DNA of 21,652 nucleotides from Candidatus Saccharimonadales bacterium (GTDB lineage Bacteria > Patescibacteriota > Saccharimonadia > Saccharimonadales > Saccharimonadaceae), in the NCBI GenBank assembly GCA_030151825.1, contig JASLCP010000012.1, positions 1 through 21,652 of the forward strand, given 5' to 3'. This document shows, piece after piece, positions 1-7,752 of the stretch (position 1 is its first letter; the number at the start of each line of letters is the position of its first letter). The position numbers were made by a program, and so were the translations under genes. Under the pieces are notes generated by a model. That model was not told the origin of the DNA and searched no databases. It saw only the letters and a program-made list of their open reading frames with translations.

Positions 1-1
1 A

Positions 2-58
2 TTTCCTCTTGTGAAATCGACCCGTCTGCGTCATAATAACCGTAAGCTTGTCAGGTAA
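2..58 (+). CDS. possible C-terminal end of an upstream gene (partial)
   Basis: The window opens inside a frame that stays open from base 2 to a TAA at 56-58 and encodes a short basic tail ending in RKLVR. This is only 18 codons, so it could be chance. The composition (several Arg/Lys) and the short gap to the histidine kinase fit the tail of an upstream gene, but no family can be named from so little. Confidence 0.22.
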   Translation, partial: FPLVKSTRLRHNNRKLVR

Positions 59-138
59 ATAAATAGGGGATAGACGGCATCAAACCACTGACTCTCACTC
101 CATTTTGGCATCGTCGCATATGCGAGGCGACTCTTTTA

Positions 139-2169
139 GTGTCGATTAGTATTATTGTTCTCTTCGCATGGTCACTGATGGGCGATAGTCACCGCGTATC
201 ACAATCTATCCTCGGCGGCAGTCTGGTCGTCAGCCTTGCGGCACTCACGACTGCTGTATCACTTGTCTCGTACCTGTGGGCGCCAAAGAACTTCCGATCA
301 GTATCTGCTTTCGCTGCATTCATTTTGCTGGCGGCAACCACTGGCATGTTGGTTGTCAACACTGGCGGAGCTAGCTCACCGTTTATCGTACTGTGGATGA
401 TGACCGCGATATTTGCCGGGCTGTTTGGTAACGTCGCGATCGTGACACTTGCTAGCGCACTTGTTGTCTACCTGTTATACCTCCTGGGTATTGGGGTACT
501 GACCAGCAACAATGTTCAATCGCTTATCATGGCGGGGTTACTCCCACTGATCGTTAGCTATATCTTGTGGCACAGTCGAGCCACTAACGATAAGTCAAAA
601 GAACGAGCCTACTACGACCTCGCAAACGAATTGAATCAGGTATCAAACAAATCAGAGGTAGTGATCAACGCTATTGCTGACGGGGTAGTAGCCATCAATA
701 ATCAAGGTATTATTGAACTGATAAATCCCGCTGCACAACGAATTGTCGGGTGGGGCAGACAAGACGCTCTGGGGCTTGATTACAAATCTGTCCTGCAGCT
801 ACTGGGCAACGACGGCCACGAGCTCGACAAAACAACCGATCCAGTATTTAGCGTCCTAACAACTAATCAGCAAAAGCGCATCAAAGATCTGCAGCTACAA
901 ACAAACTCTGGCAAACGCATCCCAATCTCGATCGTCGCCTCGCCAACAGGCCACCTAGGGTCAGGCGCCATCATCGTGTTCCGTGATATCACCAAAGAAG
1001 CCGCCGAAGAGCGCGAACAAGCCGAATTCGTCAGTACTGCCAGCCACGAAATGCGCACACCAGTTGCCGCCATCGAGGGCTATCTTGGCTTGGCGCTCAA
1101 CCCGCAAACTGCCACCATTGACGATAAAGCACGTGAGTTTATCGGCAAGGCACACGAATCAGCACAGCACCTCGGACGCCTGTTTCAGGACCTTCTCGAT
1201 GTCACCAAGGCTGATGATGGAAGGTTGTCAAATAACCCTAAAGTGATTGACGTCGTTCACTTTACAAAAGATATTATCGAAGACATCCAGCCAAAAGCAG
1301 TCCAAAAGAACCTCCATATCTTCTTTAAGCCACTCACTGCAGACGGTGCCGAAGGCGCAAATCTTCCATCGGTTACCCCTGTCTTTTATGCCCACATCGA
1401 CGCCGACCACCTACGCGAGGTCTTGTCGAATCTCATCGAAAACGCCGTCAAATACACCCCCGCTGGAGAAGTCGCCGTCGACATCAATGGTGACAGCACA
1501 CATACCGTCGTCAGCATCTCTGATAGTGGCATCGGTATCCCTGCCGAAGATATCCCGCACTTGTTCCAAAAATTCTACCGCGTCGACAACAGTGACACAC
1601 GCGAGATTGGCGGTACCGGGCTCGGGCTATATTTGTGCCGCAAACTGGTCGATGCTATGGGCGGCCGTATCTGGGTCGAAAGTGAATACAAACACGGCAG
1701 CACGTTCTTTGTTGAAATTCCTCGCATTTCACACGACGAGGCGAATCATCTTATCGAAGCATCTGTCGAAGAAAAAACTGTCCTAGAGGACCGCGATTAT
1801 GTTGCCGGAAAACAACCGTCACAGCAAAAAACACCGGCACTGACTGATGATGTCCTGTTACACCACCTCGATGATCGCTCTAAGGAGCACGTTGAAGTGC
1901 AGCCAGAGCCCGCCAATCAAATTATCATGCTCCACAAGAAAAAGTCACCATCGACTCGCATCGCCACCCGTCCGTCATCCGACGGCCCCAAGCGCTTAGT
2001 CATTGCGCCGCTCGGGGAACAGCAGCAGCCTCAAGAACCAACGCCGGCTGCCCCCGTTACGGCGCCAGCCAGAATAGCTGTCACCACGCCTACAGCAGCT
2101 GCACCACAGCCCATACCATCCGCTGCGGCAGCTACCGTGCCGCAGCAACCACCCGGCCAATCCCAATAA
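139..2169 (+). CDS. membrane PAS-domain sensor histidine kinase
   Basis: Senses a signal at or in the membrane, autophosphorylates on His and passes the phosphate to a response regulator, presumably the next gene. The first ~155 residues hold about six hydrophobic membrane segments with almost no external loop, so the signal may be sensed within the membrane. A PAS domain follows (about 170-285, starting near VINAIADGVVAINNQG). Then comes a HisKA domain with the phosphoacceptor H303 in STASHEMRTPVAAIEGYL, and an ATPase domain with N435 (N box, NLIENAVKY), D462 (DSGIGIP) and G491 (GGTGLGLYL). All catalytic boxes are intact. From about residue 540 a ~135-residue tail rich in Pro, Ala, Gln and Thr has no recognisable domain. 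The GTG start at 139 has only a weak GAGGCG upstream. The frame is open back to 67 but without an ATG, GTG or TTG, so the true start is uncertain. The response regulator starts 52 bases downstream. Confidence 0.93.
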   Translation: MSISIIVLFAWSLMGDSHRVSQSILGGSLVVSLAALTTAVSLVSYLWAPKNFRSVSAFAAFILLAATTGMLVVNTGGASSPFIVLWMMTAIFAGLFGNVAIVTLASALVVYLLYLLGIGVLTSNNVQSLIMAGLLPLIVSYILWHSRATNDKSKERAYYDLANELNQVSNKSEVVINAIADGVVAINNQGIIELINPAAQRIVGWGRQDALGLDYKSVLQLLGNDGHELDKTTDPVFSVLTTNQQKRIKDLQLQTNSGKRIPISIVASPTGHLGSGAIIVFRDITKEAAEEREQAEFVSTASHEMRTPVAAIEGYLGLALNPQTATIDDKAREFIGKAHESAQHLGRLFQDLLDVTKADDGRLSNNPKVIDVVHFTKDIIEDIQPKAVQKNLHIFFKPLTADGAEGANLPSVTPVFYAHIDADHLREVLSNLIENAVKYTPAGEVAVDINGDSTHTVVSISDSGIGIPAEDIPHLFQKFYRVDNSDTREIGGTGLGLYLCRKLVDAMGGRIWVESEYKHGSTFFVEIPRISHDEANHLIEASVEEKTVLEDRDYVAGKQPSQQKTPALTDDVLLHHLDDRSKEHVEVQPEPANQIIMLHKKKSPSTRIATRPSSDGPKRLVIAPLGEQQQPQEPTPAAPVTAPARIAVTTPTAAAPQPIPSAAAATVPQQPPGQSQ

Positions 2170-2221
2170 AAGCACAAGAGCTATAGCATAATGACACACT
2201 ATTTAGTAAAATGAGGATAAT

Positions 2222-3052
2222 ATGACAAAGATACTACTTGTAGAAGACGACAAAAGCCTAAGAGAAATTTATGGAGTACGCTTGCTTGCCGAAGGATACG
2301 ATATCGTATCAGCTGGTGATGGCGAAGAGGCACTTGCCATGGCAATCAAAGAACGCCCAAGCCTTATCGTCAGTGATGTAATGATGCCAAAAATTAGCGG
2401 CTTTGACATGCTCGATATTCTACGTAGCACCACCGAAACCCGCGACATCAAGGTAATTATGATGACCGCACTGTCAAGCGACGACCAACGTGCTCGCGGT
2501 GAACAGCTCGGCGCTGATCGCTATCTGGTCAAATCGCAAGTTGGCATCGAAGACGTGGTTCGTACTGTTCACGAAGTTCTTGATGACGCAAACACGATGT
2601 CTGCTGCCGCGTCAGCAGATGCTGCGGCTCAACCAGCTGCCGCGCCAGCAGATACTGCCCAAGATACCGGTCTTCCTGAGCCAACTGCGCCGTTCTCGTC
2701 GCCACGCCCAGCTACACTTGGTGAACGTATTGTCAATCCGCTTGAATCAGCTGAACCAACCGTTAGCTCAAGTGTTGCCAGCCAAATCGAACAAGAACTA
2801 CGAGCCCCAACCGATCCTATCGTCGCAACACAAGTCGACGAACCAGCACCTGCTGTTGAGGAGACACCGGCCGAACCAGTAGCCACTCAAGCCCCTGAAA
2901 CAAGTGAACCAGCAGCTGTAACATCACCGTTTAGCATGCCAGAGCAGCCTGTTGCAGCAACTGAATCTAACTACGAAGAAACACCACTTGGTACATCAGA
3001 AACGCCAGCAGATGACGAATCTAAGCCAACATCGTATACGCCAACCGTATAA
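2222..3052 (+). CDS. response regulator, receiver domain with long disordered tail
   Basis: Cognate partner of the histidine kinase just upstream. Residues 1-118 are a canonical receiver domain: acidic pocket E8/D9/D10, phosphoacceptor D52 in SLIVSDVMMPK, switch T82 and K104 in DRYLVKSQ. There is no DNA-binding, enzymatic or other known output domain. Residues ~120-276 are a low-complexity Ala/Pro/Glu/Thr-rich tail, probably disordered. It may act by protein-protein contact like CheY-type regulators, or the tail may be a docking segment; both are inferences. ATG at 2222 has a good GAGG six to nine bases upstream. The pseudouridine synthase begins 20 bases after the stop, which suggests one operon. 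Confidence 0.93.
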   Translation: MTKILLVEDDKSLREIYGVRLLAEGYDIVSAGDGEEALAMAIKERPSLIVSDVMMPKISGFDMLDILRSTTETRDIKVIMMTALSSDDQRARGEQLGADRYLVKSQVGIEDVVRTVHEVLDDANTMSAAASADAAAQPAAAPADTAQDTGLPEPTAPFSSPRPATLGERIVNPLESAEPTVSSSVASQIEQELRAPTDPIVATQVDEPAPAVEETPAEPVATQAPETSEPAAVTSPFSMPEQPVAATESNYEETPLGTSETPADDESKPTSYTPTV

Positions 3053-3072
3053 GTAGTCAGGTATCGGCGGCC

Positions 3073-3777
3073 ATGAGCAGCGACCACGAACAGCATCCAT
3101 CAACACGTCTTAATAAATACCTTGCTTTGCAGCTGGGTATTTCACGTCGTGAGGCTGACGAATATATCGAACGTAACGATGTCGTCGTTAACGATCAGCC
3201 GGCCATCCTCGGTACGCACGTCACCAAAGGAGACACCATCACCGTCAAAGGGGAAGTCGTCCAAGGGGAAACAAAAAAGGAATACCTCGTCTTTAATAAG
3301 CCAGTTGGCTACGTCTGTTCACGCAAGCAACAAGGCGACAATCCTACCATCTACGCCATTATTCCCGGCCAGTATCATGCACTAAAGCCGGTTGGACGAC
3401 TTGATAAAGATAGTAGTGGGCTACTCCTCCTGTCAAACGACGGTGATTTTGCCTTCCAGATGACTCATCCGCAATTCTACAAAGTCAAAGTTTACGGCGT
3501 CCATCTCGACCGCGACCTCGAGCCGCTCCACCAGCAGATGATTAGTGATCACGGTATCGGACTCGAAGACGGTGTCAGCAAATTTGAACTCGAAAAGGTT
3601 ATCGATGACCGCCGCGATATGTGGCGCATCACCATGAGCGAAGGCCGTAACCGACAAATTCGCCGTACGTTTGCCGCGCTTGGCTATACCGTGACCGCCC
3701 TCCATCGCACCCATTTTGGCCCGTACGCGCTTGGTGATCTTGCACCGGGCGAATGGCAAGTAGCAGAAAAGCTATAG
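3073..3777 (+). CDS. 16S/23S rRNA pseudouridine synthase, RsuA/RluB family
   Basis: Converts a specific uridine of rRNA to pseudouridine. An N-terminal S4 RNA-binding domain (about residues 9-60, RLNKYLALQLGISRREADEY) is followed by the catalytic domain with the motif GRLDKDSSGLLLLSNDG, whose Asp at residue 111 is the catalytic nucleophile position. The family's C-terminal motif EGRNRQIRRTFAALGY is present. At 234 residues it is of normal length. The family (RsuA, RluB, RluE, RluF) cannot be split safely by eye, so no symbol is given. The ATG at 3073 lies 20 bases after the response regulator stop with only a weak AGG as ribosome site, so translation may be coupled to the upstream gene. Confidence 0.93.
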   Translation: MSSDHEQHPSTRLNKYLALQLGISRREADEYIERNDVVVNDQPAILGTHVTKGDTITVKGEVVQGETKKEYLVFNKPVGYVCSRKQQGDNPTIYAIIPGQYHALKPVGRLDKDSSGLLLLSNDGDFAFQMTHPQFYKVKVYGVHLDRDLEPLHQQMISDHGIGLEDGVSKFELEKVIDDRRDMWRITMSEGRNRQIRRTFAALGYTVTALHRTHFGPYALGDLAPGEWQVAEKL

Positions 3778-3791
3778 TCATTATATAGATA

Positions 3792-3820
3792 TTGTAAAAT
3801 AATAATATTTATGTTATGAT
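3792..3820 (+). promoter_or_regulatory. promoter of the DUF4185 gene
   Basis: TTGTAA (3792-3797) and TATGAT (3815-3820) are spaced by 17 bases, giving a good sigma-70-type promoter. Transcription would start near 3827, directly at the hairpin at 3828-3843. Confidence 0.7.
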
Positions 3821-3827
3821 ATACAGA

Positions 3828-3843
3828 ACTACCGACCGGTAGT
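3828..3843 (+). promoter_or_regulatory. inverted repeat / 5'-end hairpin of the DUF4185 mRNA
   Basis: ACTACC (3828-3833), loop GACC, GGTAGT (3838-3843): a perfect 6-bp stem placed exactly at the predicted transcript start. It could be an operator overlapping the start site or a hairpin that protects the 5' end of the mRNA. Confidence 0.45.
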
Positions 3844-3876
3844 CGTACAGAGACAAGATGGAAGAAGGTGGCTACA

Positions 3877-4986
3877 ATGAAACGATTCTTTTTCGCATTA
3901 CTTTGCGCCTTGTCGCTGTCGTACTATACGGCAACGGCAACAGGAAACGGAGAATATCCAACCACGCAACCAGCTATACCAGTTGCGCCCTCGCACGCAC
4001 CGGAAAATGAAGAAGTATACCCGACACTCCAACGAGTGACTGGTGCAGATACTCCCTCCTGCCGGCGCTGGGCAGTCTGTGGTACCGACCTCGGCATCCC
4101 GTATCTGCTCAACAACAGTAGCGTTGGTTATGTATTTGGTGATACATTCGACACCGCTACGCCCGGACACACCATACGGGCTGGCGGCTGGCGATCACCA
4201 GTCATCTTGCGTTCAGCAAGTGACCCAGCCACTTCACTGGTGGTATTTGATAACGCCGCAGGCGTTGCCGGTAATGGCATGGCACCAGAAGTACTTCCCA
4301 ACGGTCACCATCGAGGTGGAGAAGTAAGTGCTATCCCTAACGATGTCGTGACATTGCCTGATGGACGTCAGGTGATGTCAATCATGAGTATCGCCAAATG
4401 GCTCCCCGGAACATGGCGCACCAACTATTCACAGTTGGCCGTCAGCACCGATGGCGGGAATAGTTTTCAGCGAACAAATCTTCGCTGGGACAATCCAACA
4501 GGGGACAACATCTCGCAGATGATGTCGATGCAACTCGACGACGAGTATGTCTACATGATCAGCGTTCGTTCAGGTCGTGTCCGCGGACCGATGAACCTGA
4601 TGCGTGTTCCATGGCAAAGCATCCTTGATCCGGCAGCATACCGCTGCTGGACAGGCGACACATGGGCCATCTCTGATTGCTCGGGGATCTTCCATGGTCG
4701 TTTTGGCGAACCGTCACTGCGCAAGCTGCGTGATGGCACGTGGGCTATGGCCTATCTGAATATCGCCAAGCATGCCATTGTGACTCGCTGGGCAGCCAGT
4801 CCCACCGGCCCATGGAGTAGCGAAAAGATCCAAATCACTGACCAGGATCTAGTCAATCTGTATGGAGGGTTCATCCATCCATACTCGACCATGAATCAAC
4901 TCACAATCATGGTGTCATCGTGGCAATCCGACCGCTACGACGTCAGTCAGCTGTCGGGCTTAGCTCTCTCCATCGACCCTTCCTAA
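3877..4986 (+). CDS. secreted DUF4185 domain protein (sialidase-like propeller fold)
   Basis: A 369-residue exported protein. The N-terminus, MKRFFFALLCALSLSYYTAT, is a typical signal peptide with cleavage likely near ATATG. The mature part matches the DUF4185 family, which has a glycoside-hydrolase-like beta-propeller: a DLGIPY segment, YVFGDTFD, SPVILRS, and regularly spaced repeats with Ser-x-Asp-Gly-Gly (VSTDGGNSF) of the type seen in sialidase and BNR repeats. The substrate is unknown; surface glycan binding or cleavage is an inference. A GTG at 3868 would also be in frame, but the ATG at 3877 has AGAAGG at 3863-3868 at the right distance (8 bases) and puts the signal peptide at the very start. 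It has its own promoter upstream and an intrinsic terminator just after the stop, so it is a single-gene unit. Confidence 0.82.
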   Translation: MKRFFFALLCALSLSYYTATATGNGEYPTTQPAIPVAPSHAPENEEVYPTLQRVTGADTPSCRRWAVCGTDLGIPYLLNNSSVGYVFGDTFDTATPGHTIRAGGWRSPVILRSASDPATSLVVFDNAAGVAGNGMAPEVLPNGHHRGGEVSAIPNDVVTLPDGRQVMSIMSIAKWLPGTWRTNYSQLAVSTDGGNSFQRTNLRWDNPTGDNISQMMSMQLDDEYVYMISVRSGRVRGPMNLMRVPWQSILDPAAYRCWTGDTWAISDCSGIFHGRFGEPSLRKLRDGTWAMAYLNIAKHAIVTRWAASPTGPWSSEKIQITDQDLVNLYGGFIHPYSTMNQLTIMVSSWQSDRYDVSQLSGLALSIDPS

Positions 4987-5001
4987 GGAGGAATTCTGTA
5001 C

Positions 5002-5045
5002 AAACGAGTATGTGTTAGCGTTTTTTCGCCAGCCATACTCGTTTT
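5002..5045 (+). terminator. intrinsic terminator after the DUF4185 gene
   Basis: An 11-bp perfect stem, AAACGAGTATG (5002-5012) with CATACTCGTTT (5034-5044), encloses a loop with a small inner GCG/CGC stem and is followed by a T run. Confidence 0.85.
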
Positions 5046-5074
5046 TCATAGGAATAATGCAATTTTTTTATATA

Positions 5075-5103
5075 TTGTCAATAGCTGCGACATCTGTTAT
5101 AAT
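5075..5103 (+). promoter_or_regulatory. der promoter (leaderless type)
   Basis: TTGTCA (5075-5080), 17-base spacer, TATAAT (5098-5103). The start codon is at 5112, only eight bases after the -10 box, so the mRNA would begin at or within two bases of the ATG. Confidence 0.8.
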
Positions 5104-5111
5104 GAAGGGAT

Positions 5112-6521
5112 ATGGCATCAAAACTTCCTACTGTAGCAATCATCGGTCAGGCGAACGTCGGCAAGAGTTCGCTATTTAACCGTATGGTTCGCGCGCAGCA
5201 AGCTATCGTTGCCCGTGAAGCAGGCACCACCCGAGACAATGTTCTCGGAAGAGTAGAGCACAACTATCACCAATTTTGGCTGGTTGACACCGCAGGGCTC
5301 AAAATGGCCGAAGATGAATTTGAAGCCACAATCCAAGAACAGATCCAAGAAGCTGCCGACACTGCCGACGTTATTCTGGTGGTCGTCGATAGCACTCAAT
5401 ACCCTAGTGATATGGATCGCAACTTGGCCAAAAAGGCTCTTCGCTCGAAAAAACCAGTCATCCTCGTTACTAACAAAGCCGACCTCAAAGGGGCGCTTCA
5501 TAACGACGAATTCAAACGCCTGGGCATCAAAACCATTATCCGTACCAGCGCCGAGCATAAAAGCGGCATTACTGATGTTATGGACGAAATCGTCGCCCAT
5601 ATTCCTGCCAAAAGCGAAGAAACCCCTGACGAGGTTCTGCGCATCGCTCTCATCGGCCGCCCAAATGTCGGCAAATCATACCTATTTAATACACTCGCTG
5701 GCAAACAGCAGGCAATTGTCGCCAATATTGCTGGTACCACCCGCGACGTCAACCGCGTGGCTCTTCGCTATGGTGGTCGCGACATCGAGCTACTTGATAC
5801 TGCTGGTATGCGAAAACCCGGCAAACAAGAAGTCGGTATCGAGAAATTTAGTGTCTTACGCACCCTCCAAGCCATCGAAGAAGCCGACATCTGTTTCCTT
5901 TTGATGGACGTTAACGAGCTTAACACCCAGCTTGACCAACGTCTCGCTGGCATCATCAACGACGCAGGCAAGGGTATGGGTATCGTCGTCAGCAAATGGG
6001 ATAGCGTCGAAGGAAAAGATGCCTATACTCGCGACGCACTTGCGCCAAAAATCGCCTATACTTTCAACTTCACCCCGTGGGCACCGTTGGTCTTTACCTC
6101 GTCAGTCACTGGCAAAAACGTCACAAAACTATTCGACCTGGCCCTCGATATCGACGCTCGCCGCAAGCAAACCACCAAAACCCGCGTACTAAACGACCTC
6201 TTGCAACGCGCTGTCCAAAAACACCCACCAGCTGGGCTCAAAAACACCCATCCAAAGCTGCGCTATATCGTCCAAACCGACACCACCCCGCCATGGTTCG
6301 TTATCCACGGCAGCAATCTCAAATTCGTCCACTGGTCGTACAAACGTTACCTTGAACGCCTGATTCGCGAAACCTACAACTACGCTGGCACGCCGATCAA
6401 ATTCAGCTTTATCGACGAAAAACAGGTCAAAAGCAACAAAGAACGTGCAACCAAAGGCCTCGCTCCAGTCACTAAAGCCTATAAACAGGCCAAAGAAGCA
6501 GAACAAGCCGACAACGAATAG
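5112..6521 (+). CDS. der: ribosome-assembly GTPase Der (EngA)
   Basis: Tandem-GTPase protein needed for maturation of the 50S ribosomal subunit. G domain 1 has GQANVGKS (12-19), DTAG and NKAD. G domain 2 has GRPNVGKS (182-189), DTAGMRKPGKQE and SKWD (294-297). The C-terminal KH-like domain ends with the family signature RETYNYAGTPIKFSF and a charged tail. At 469 residues the length is normal. One oddity is that the second G4 motif is SKWD instead of the usual NKWD, although Asp 297, which reads guanine, is kept. There is no Shine-Dalgarno site; the promoter sits directly upstream, so a leaderless mRNA is likely. The next gene has its own promoter. Confidence 0.97.
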   Translation: MASKLPTVAIIGQANVGKSSLFNRMVRAQQAIVAREAGTTRDNVLGRVEHNYHQFWLVDTAGLKMAEDEFEATIQEQIQEAADTADVILVVVDSTQYPSDMDRNLAKKALRSKKPVILVTNKADLKGALHNDEFKRLGIKTIIRTSAEHKSGITDVMDEIVAHIPAKSEETPDEVLRIALIGRPNVGKSYLFNTLAGKQQAIVANIAGTTRDVNRVALRYGGRDIELLDTAGMRKPGKQEVGIEKFSVLRTLQAIEEADICFLLMDVNELNTQLDQRLAGIINDAGKGMGIVVSKWDSVEGKDAYTRDALAPKIAYTFNFTPWAPLVFTSSVTGKNVTKLFDLALDIDARRKQTTKTRVLNDLLQRAVQKHPPAGLKNTHPKLRYIVQTDTTPPWFVIHGSNLKFVHWSYKRYLERLIRETYNYAGTPIKFSFIDEKQVKSNKERATKGLAPVTKAYKQAKEAEQADNE

Positions 6522-6538
6522 CCCTATCTTTGGGGTTA

Positions 6539-6566
6539 TTGTTATTTGCAAAAAATAGTGTATAAT
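6539..6566 (+). promoter_or_regulatory. promoter of the 266-aa membrane-anchored protein gene
   Basis: TTGTTA (6539-6544), 16-base spacer, TATAAT (6561-6566). The predicted start near 6573 leaves a leader of about 30 bases before the ATG at 6604. Confidence 0.6.
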
Positions 6567-6603
6567 ATCACCTGTATTGTTCCGTCTATCAGAAAGTAGA
6601 ACA

Positions 6604-7404
6604 ATGATCATTTATATCACACTAGTGGTGGTGGCTATAGGCGTAGTAGCTGCAGCGGCCTTTGGCGTATCTCGGCTGCGAAAAACCAGGCAAAGAAAGC
6701 ATGACCTAAGGGTTTTTCTTAACGCAGTAAACACCGCACCGTCCGACGACGAGCTTGTTAAGATCAGACCATCATCGAGTCTTATCGGCTACAAGTACAG
6801 TACCGAAGAGTCTGAGGCATATCGAAAGATCGACGCAGCACGCAACCGTATCCATGCTCGTGATCTCCTTGCAAAAGCGAAGTCCGCAACAGGAGAAGAA
6901 CGATACGTTGCATTTACAAACCTCAATCGCTTTCACGCAGAACAGTTGAGCAATGACAGCAAGGCGTTTGTTGCCGAAGAACTCAAACAGCTCACTGAAA
7001 TCAAGGCGAGTCATCTACTTGCGGCGGCACGTGCTGCCGATGGTAACAAACGAGCATTTGATCAACTTGACGATCTGGTAAATGGAAGTACCTACATCCG
7101 AAATACCGGACACAAGTTACAATGCTCCGACTGGAACGATCTTGTCGCTCGTTACTGCAAGCTCCCTGAGCTCGATATGTTCGACACCAAAGAAACGAAC
7201 CCGAAAGCACTCGGCATCCGCTTTATGGCGGCTGGCGCCATGGAATCTCGTTCGCTTACGAAGGCACTGATTGTCTTGGCATACTGCGACGATGACAAAG
7301 AGTACCGCAAGGCTCTCGGCGATGTCCGTCACGCCGAGCTGAAACTCATGGTCGCTCAACTTCGAAAGGAACAAGCAAGACAAGAACCAACCAACCCCCG
7401 CTAG
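6604..7404 (+). CDS. unknown membrane-anchored, helical protein
   Basis: I do not recognise this family. The 266-residue product starts with one strong membrane segment (about residues 2-22, MIIYITLVVVAIGVVAAAAF) followed by a basic stretch (RLRKTRQRKHD), so the rest should lie in the cytoplasm. The body looks mainly helical, with Ala/Leu-rich pairs of helices (KIDAARNRIHARDLLAKAK, ASHLLAAARAADGNKRAF) that could be a TPR-like solenoid; this is an inference. An in-frame TTG at 6577 is possible, but it lies almost at the transcript start, and the ATG at 6604 places the membrane helix at the N-terminus. It forms a one-gene unit with a promoter before and hairpins after it. Confidence 0.75.
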   Translation: MIIYITLVVVAIGVVAAAAFGVSRLRKTRQRKHDLRVFLNAVNTAPSDDELVKIRPSSSLIGYKYSTEESEAYRKIDAARNRIHARDLLAKAKSATGEERYVAFTNLNRFHAEQLSNDSKAFVAEELKQLTEIKASHLLAAARAADGNKRAFDQLDDLVNGSTYIRNTGHKLQCSDWNDLVARYCKLPELDMFDTKETNPKALGIRFMAAGAMESRSLTKALIVLAYCDDDKEYRKALGDVRHAELKLMVAQLRKEQARQEPTNPR

Positions 7405-7410
7405 TGTGAT

Positions 7411-7447
7411 ACGTCCAGAGGAGAGCAATCCCGCTCCCTCTGGGCGT
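7411..7447 (+). terminator. 15-bp hairpin directly after the 266-aa gene
   Basis: ACGTCCAGAGG (7411-7421) pairs with CCTCTGGGCGT (7437-7447) with one T-G wobble. The stem continues after a bulged A as GAGC/GCTC around an AATCCC loop. No T run follows, so it may be an mRNA 3'-end stabiliser or processing site rather than a terminator itself. Confidence 0.6.
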
Positions 7448-7459
7448 TATTCACCCCAT

Positions 7460-7480
7460 ACCGCTGTGTAGCGGTTTTTT
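7460..7480 (+). terminator. intrinsic terminator of the 266-aa gene
   Basis: ACCGCT, loop GTGT, AGCGGT followed by TTTTTT. There is no T run on the other strand, so it works for plus-strand transcription only. Confidence 0.8.
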
Positions 7481-7727
7481 ATTTGTCCTCACGCGAGTCG
7501 CGGATCGCTCGTCGACGCTGCGCCTGACGACCGCCCGCACGACGCTTATCGTCAAATTCGGCGTGCCGCCGTGGGTTTTCTTGACTGATCTGCCGCTGCT
7601 CATCGGTAAGGCGAAACGCTGCCTGACGAAACTTCTTCTCACGTCGCTCACGTGCCTGGCGCTCTTTTTTCGACTCAACTCGCGTCTCATCCGGGTTCGA
7701 TACGGGGTAATTATTTTGTTTTGCCAT
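7479..7727 (-). CDS. small, highly charged basic protein
   Basis: An 82-residue frame starting MAKQNNYPVSNPDETR, then rich in Arg, Lys, Glu and Gln (KKERQARERREKKFRQ; RRAGGRQAQRRRAIRD), without membrane segments. It is probably helical or disordered and may bind nucleic acid or the ribosome; the function is unknown. A longer frame reaches 7799, but it would overlap the start of pth; the ATG at 7727 is more natural. There is no Shine-Dalgarno site, and TATAGT ends six bases before the ATG, which suggests a leaderless mRNA. It is divergent from pth with 25 bases between the start codons. Other frames overlap it, so the call is moderate. Confidence 0.5.
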   Translation of the reverse strand: MAKQNNYPVSNPDETRVESKKERQARERREKKFRQAAFRLTDEQRQISQENPRRHAEFDDKRRAGGRQAQRRRAIRDSREDK

Positions 7728-7735
7728 ATATATAC

Positions 7736-7741
7736 TATAAT
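7736..7741 (+). promoter_or_regulatory. pth -10 element (overlaps a minus-strand -10)
   Basis: TATAAT at 7736-7741 ends eleven bases before the pth ATG. No convincing -35 is seen at the standard distance. On the minus strand the same bases give TATAGT (7739-7734), six bases from the ATG of the small basic protein. Confidence 0.5.
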
Positions 7742-7752
7742 ACGATATAGTC

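Noticed and set aside
1247..1786. 179-codon plus-strand frame inside the histidine kinase gene
   Set aside because: It is out of frame with the conserved HisKA and ATPase domains, which account fully for this DNA.
4984..5012. Perfect AAGGAGG immediately after the DUF4185 stop, followed by ATG at 5010
   Set aside because: The ATG is 19 bases away, reads only two codons before a stop and is inside the terminator stem. No usable start lies at the right distance.
5172..5600. 142-codon minus-strand frame
   Set aside because: It is entirely antisense to the conserved first GTPase domain of Der and shows no domain of its own.
7690..7710. GGGTTCGATACGGGG resembles a tRNA T-arm
   Set aside because: The flanks of the TTCGA loop do not pair (CCGGG with CGGGG), and no acceptor, D- or anticodon arm surrounds it; it lies in the small basic protein gene.
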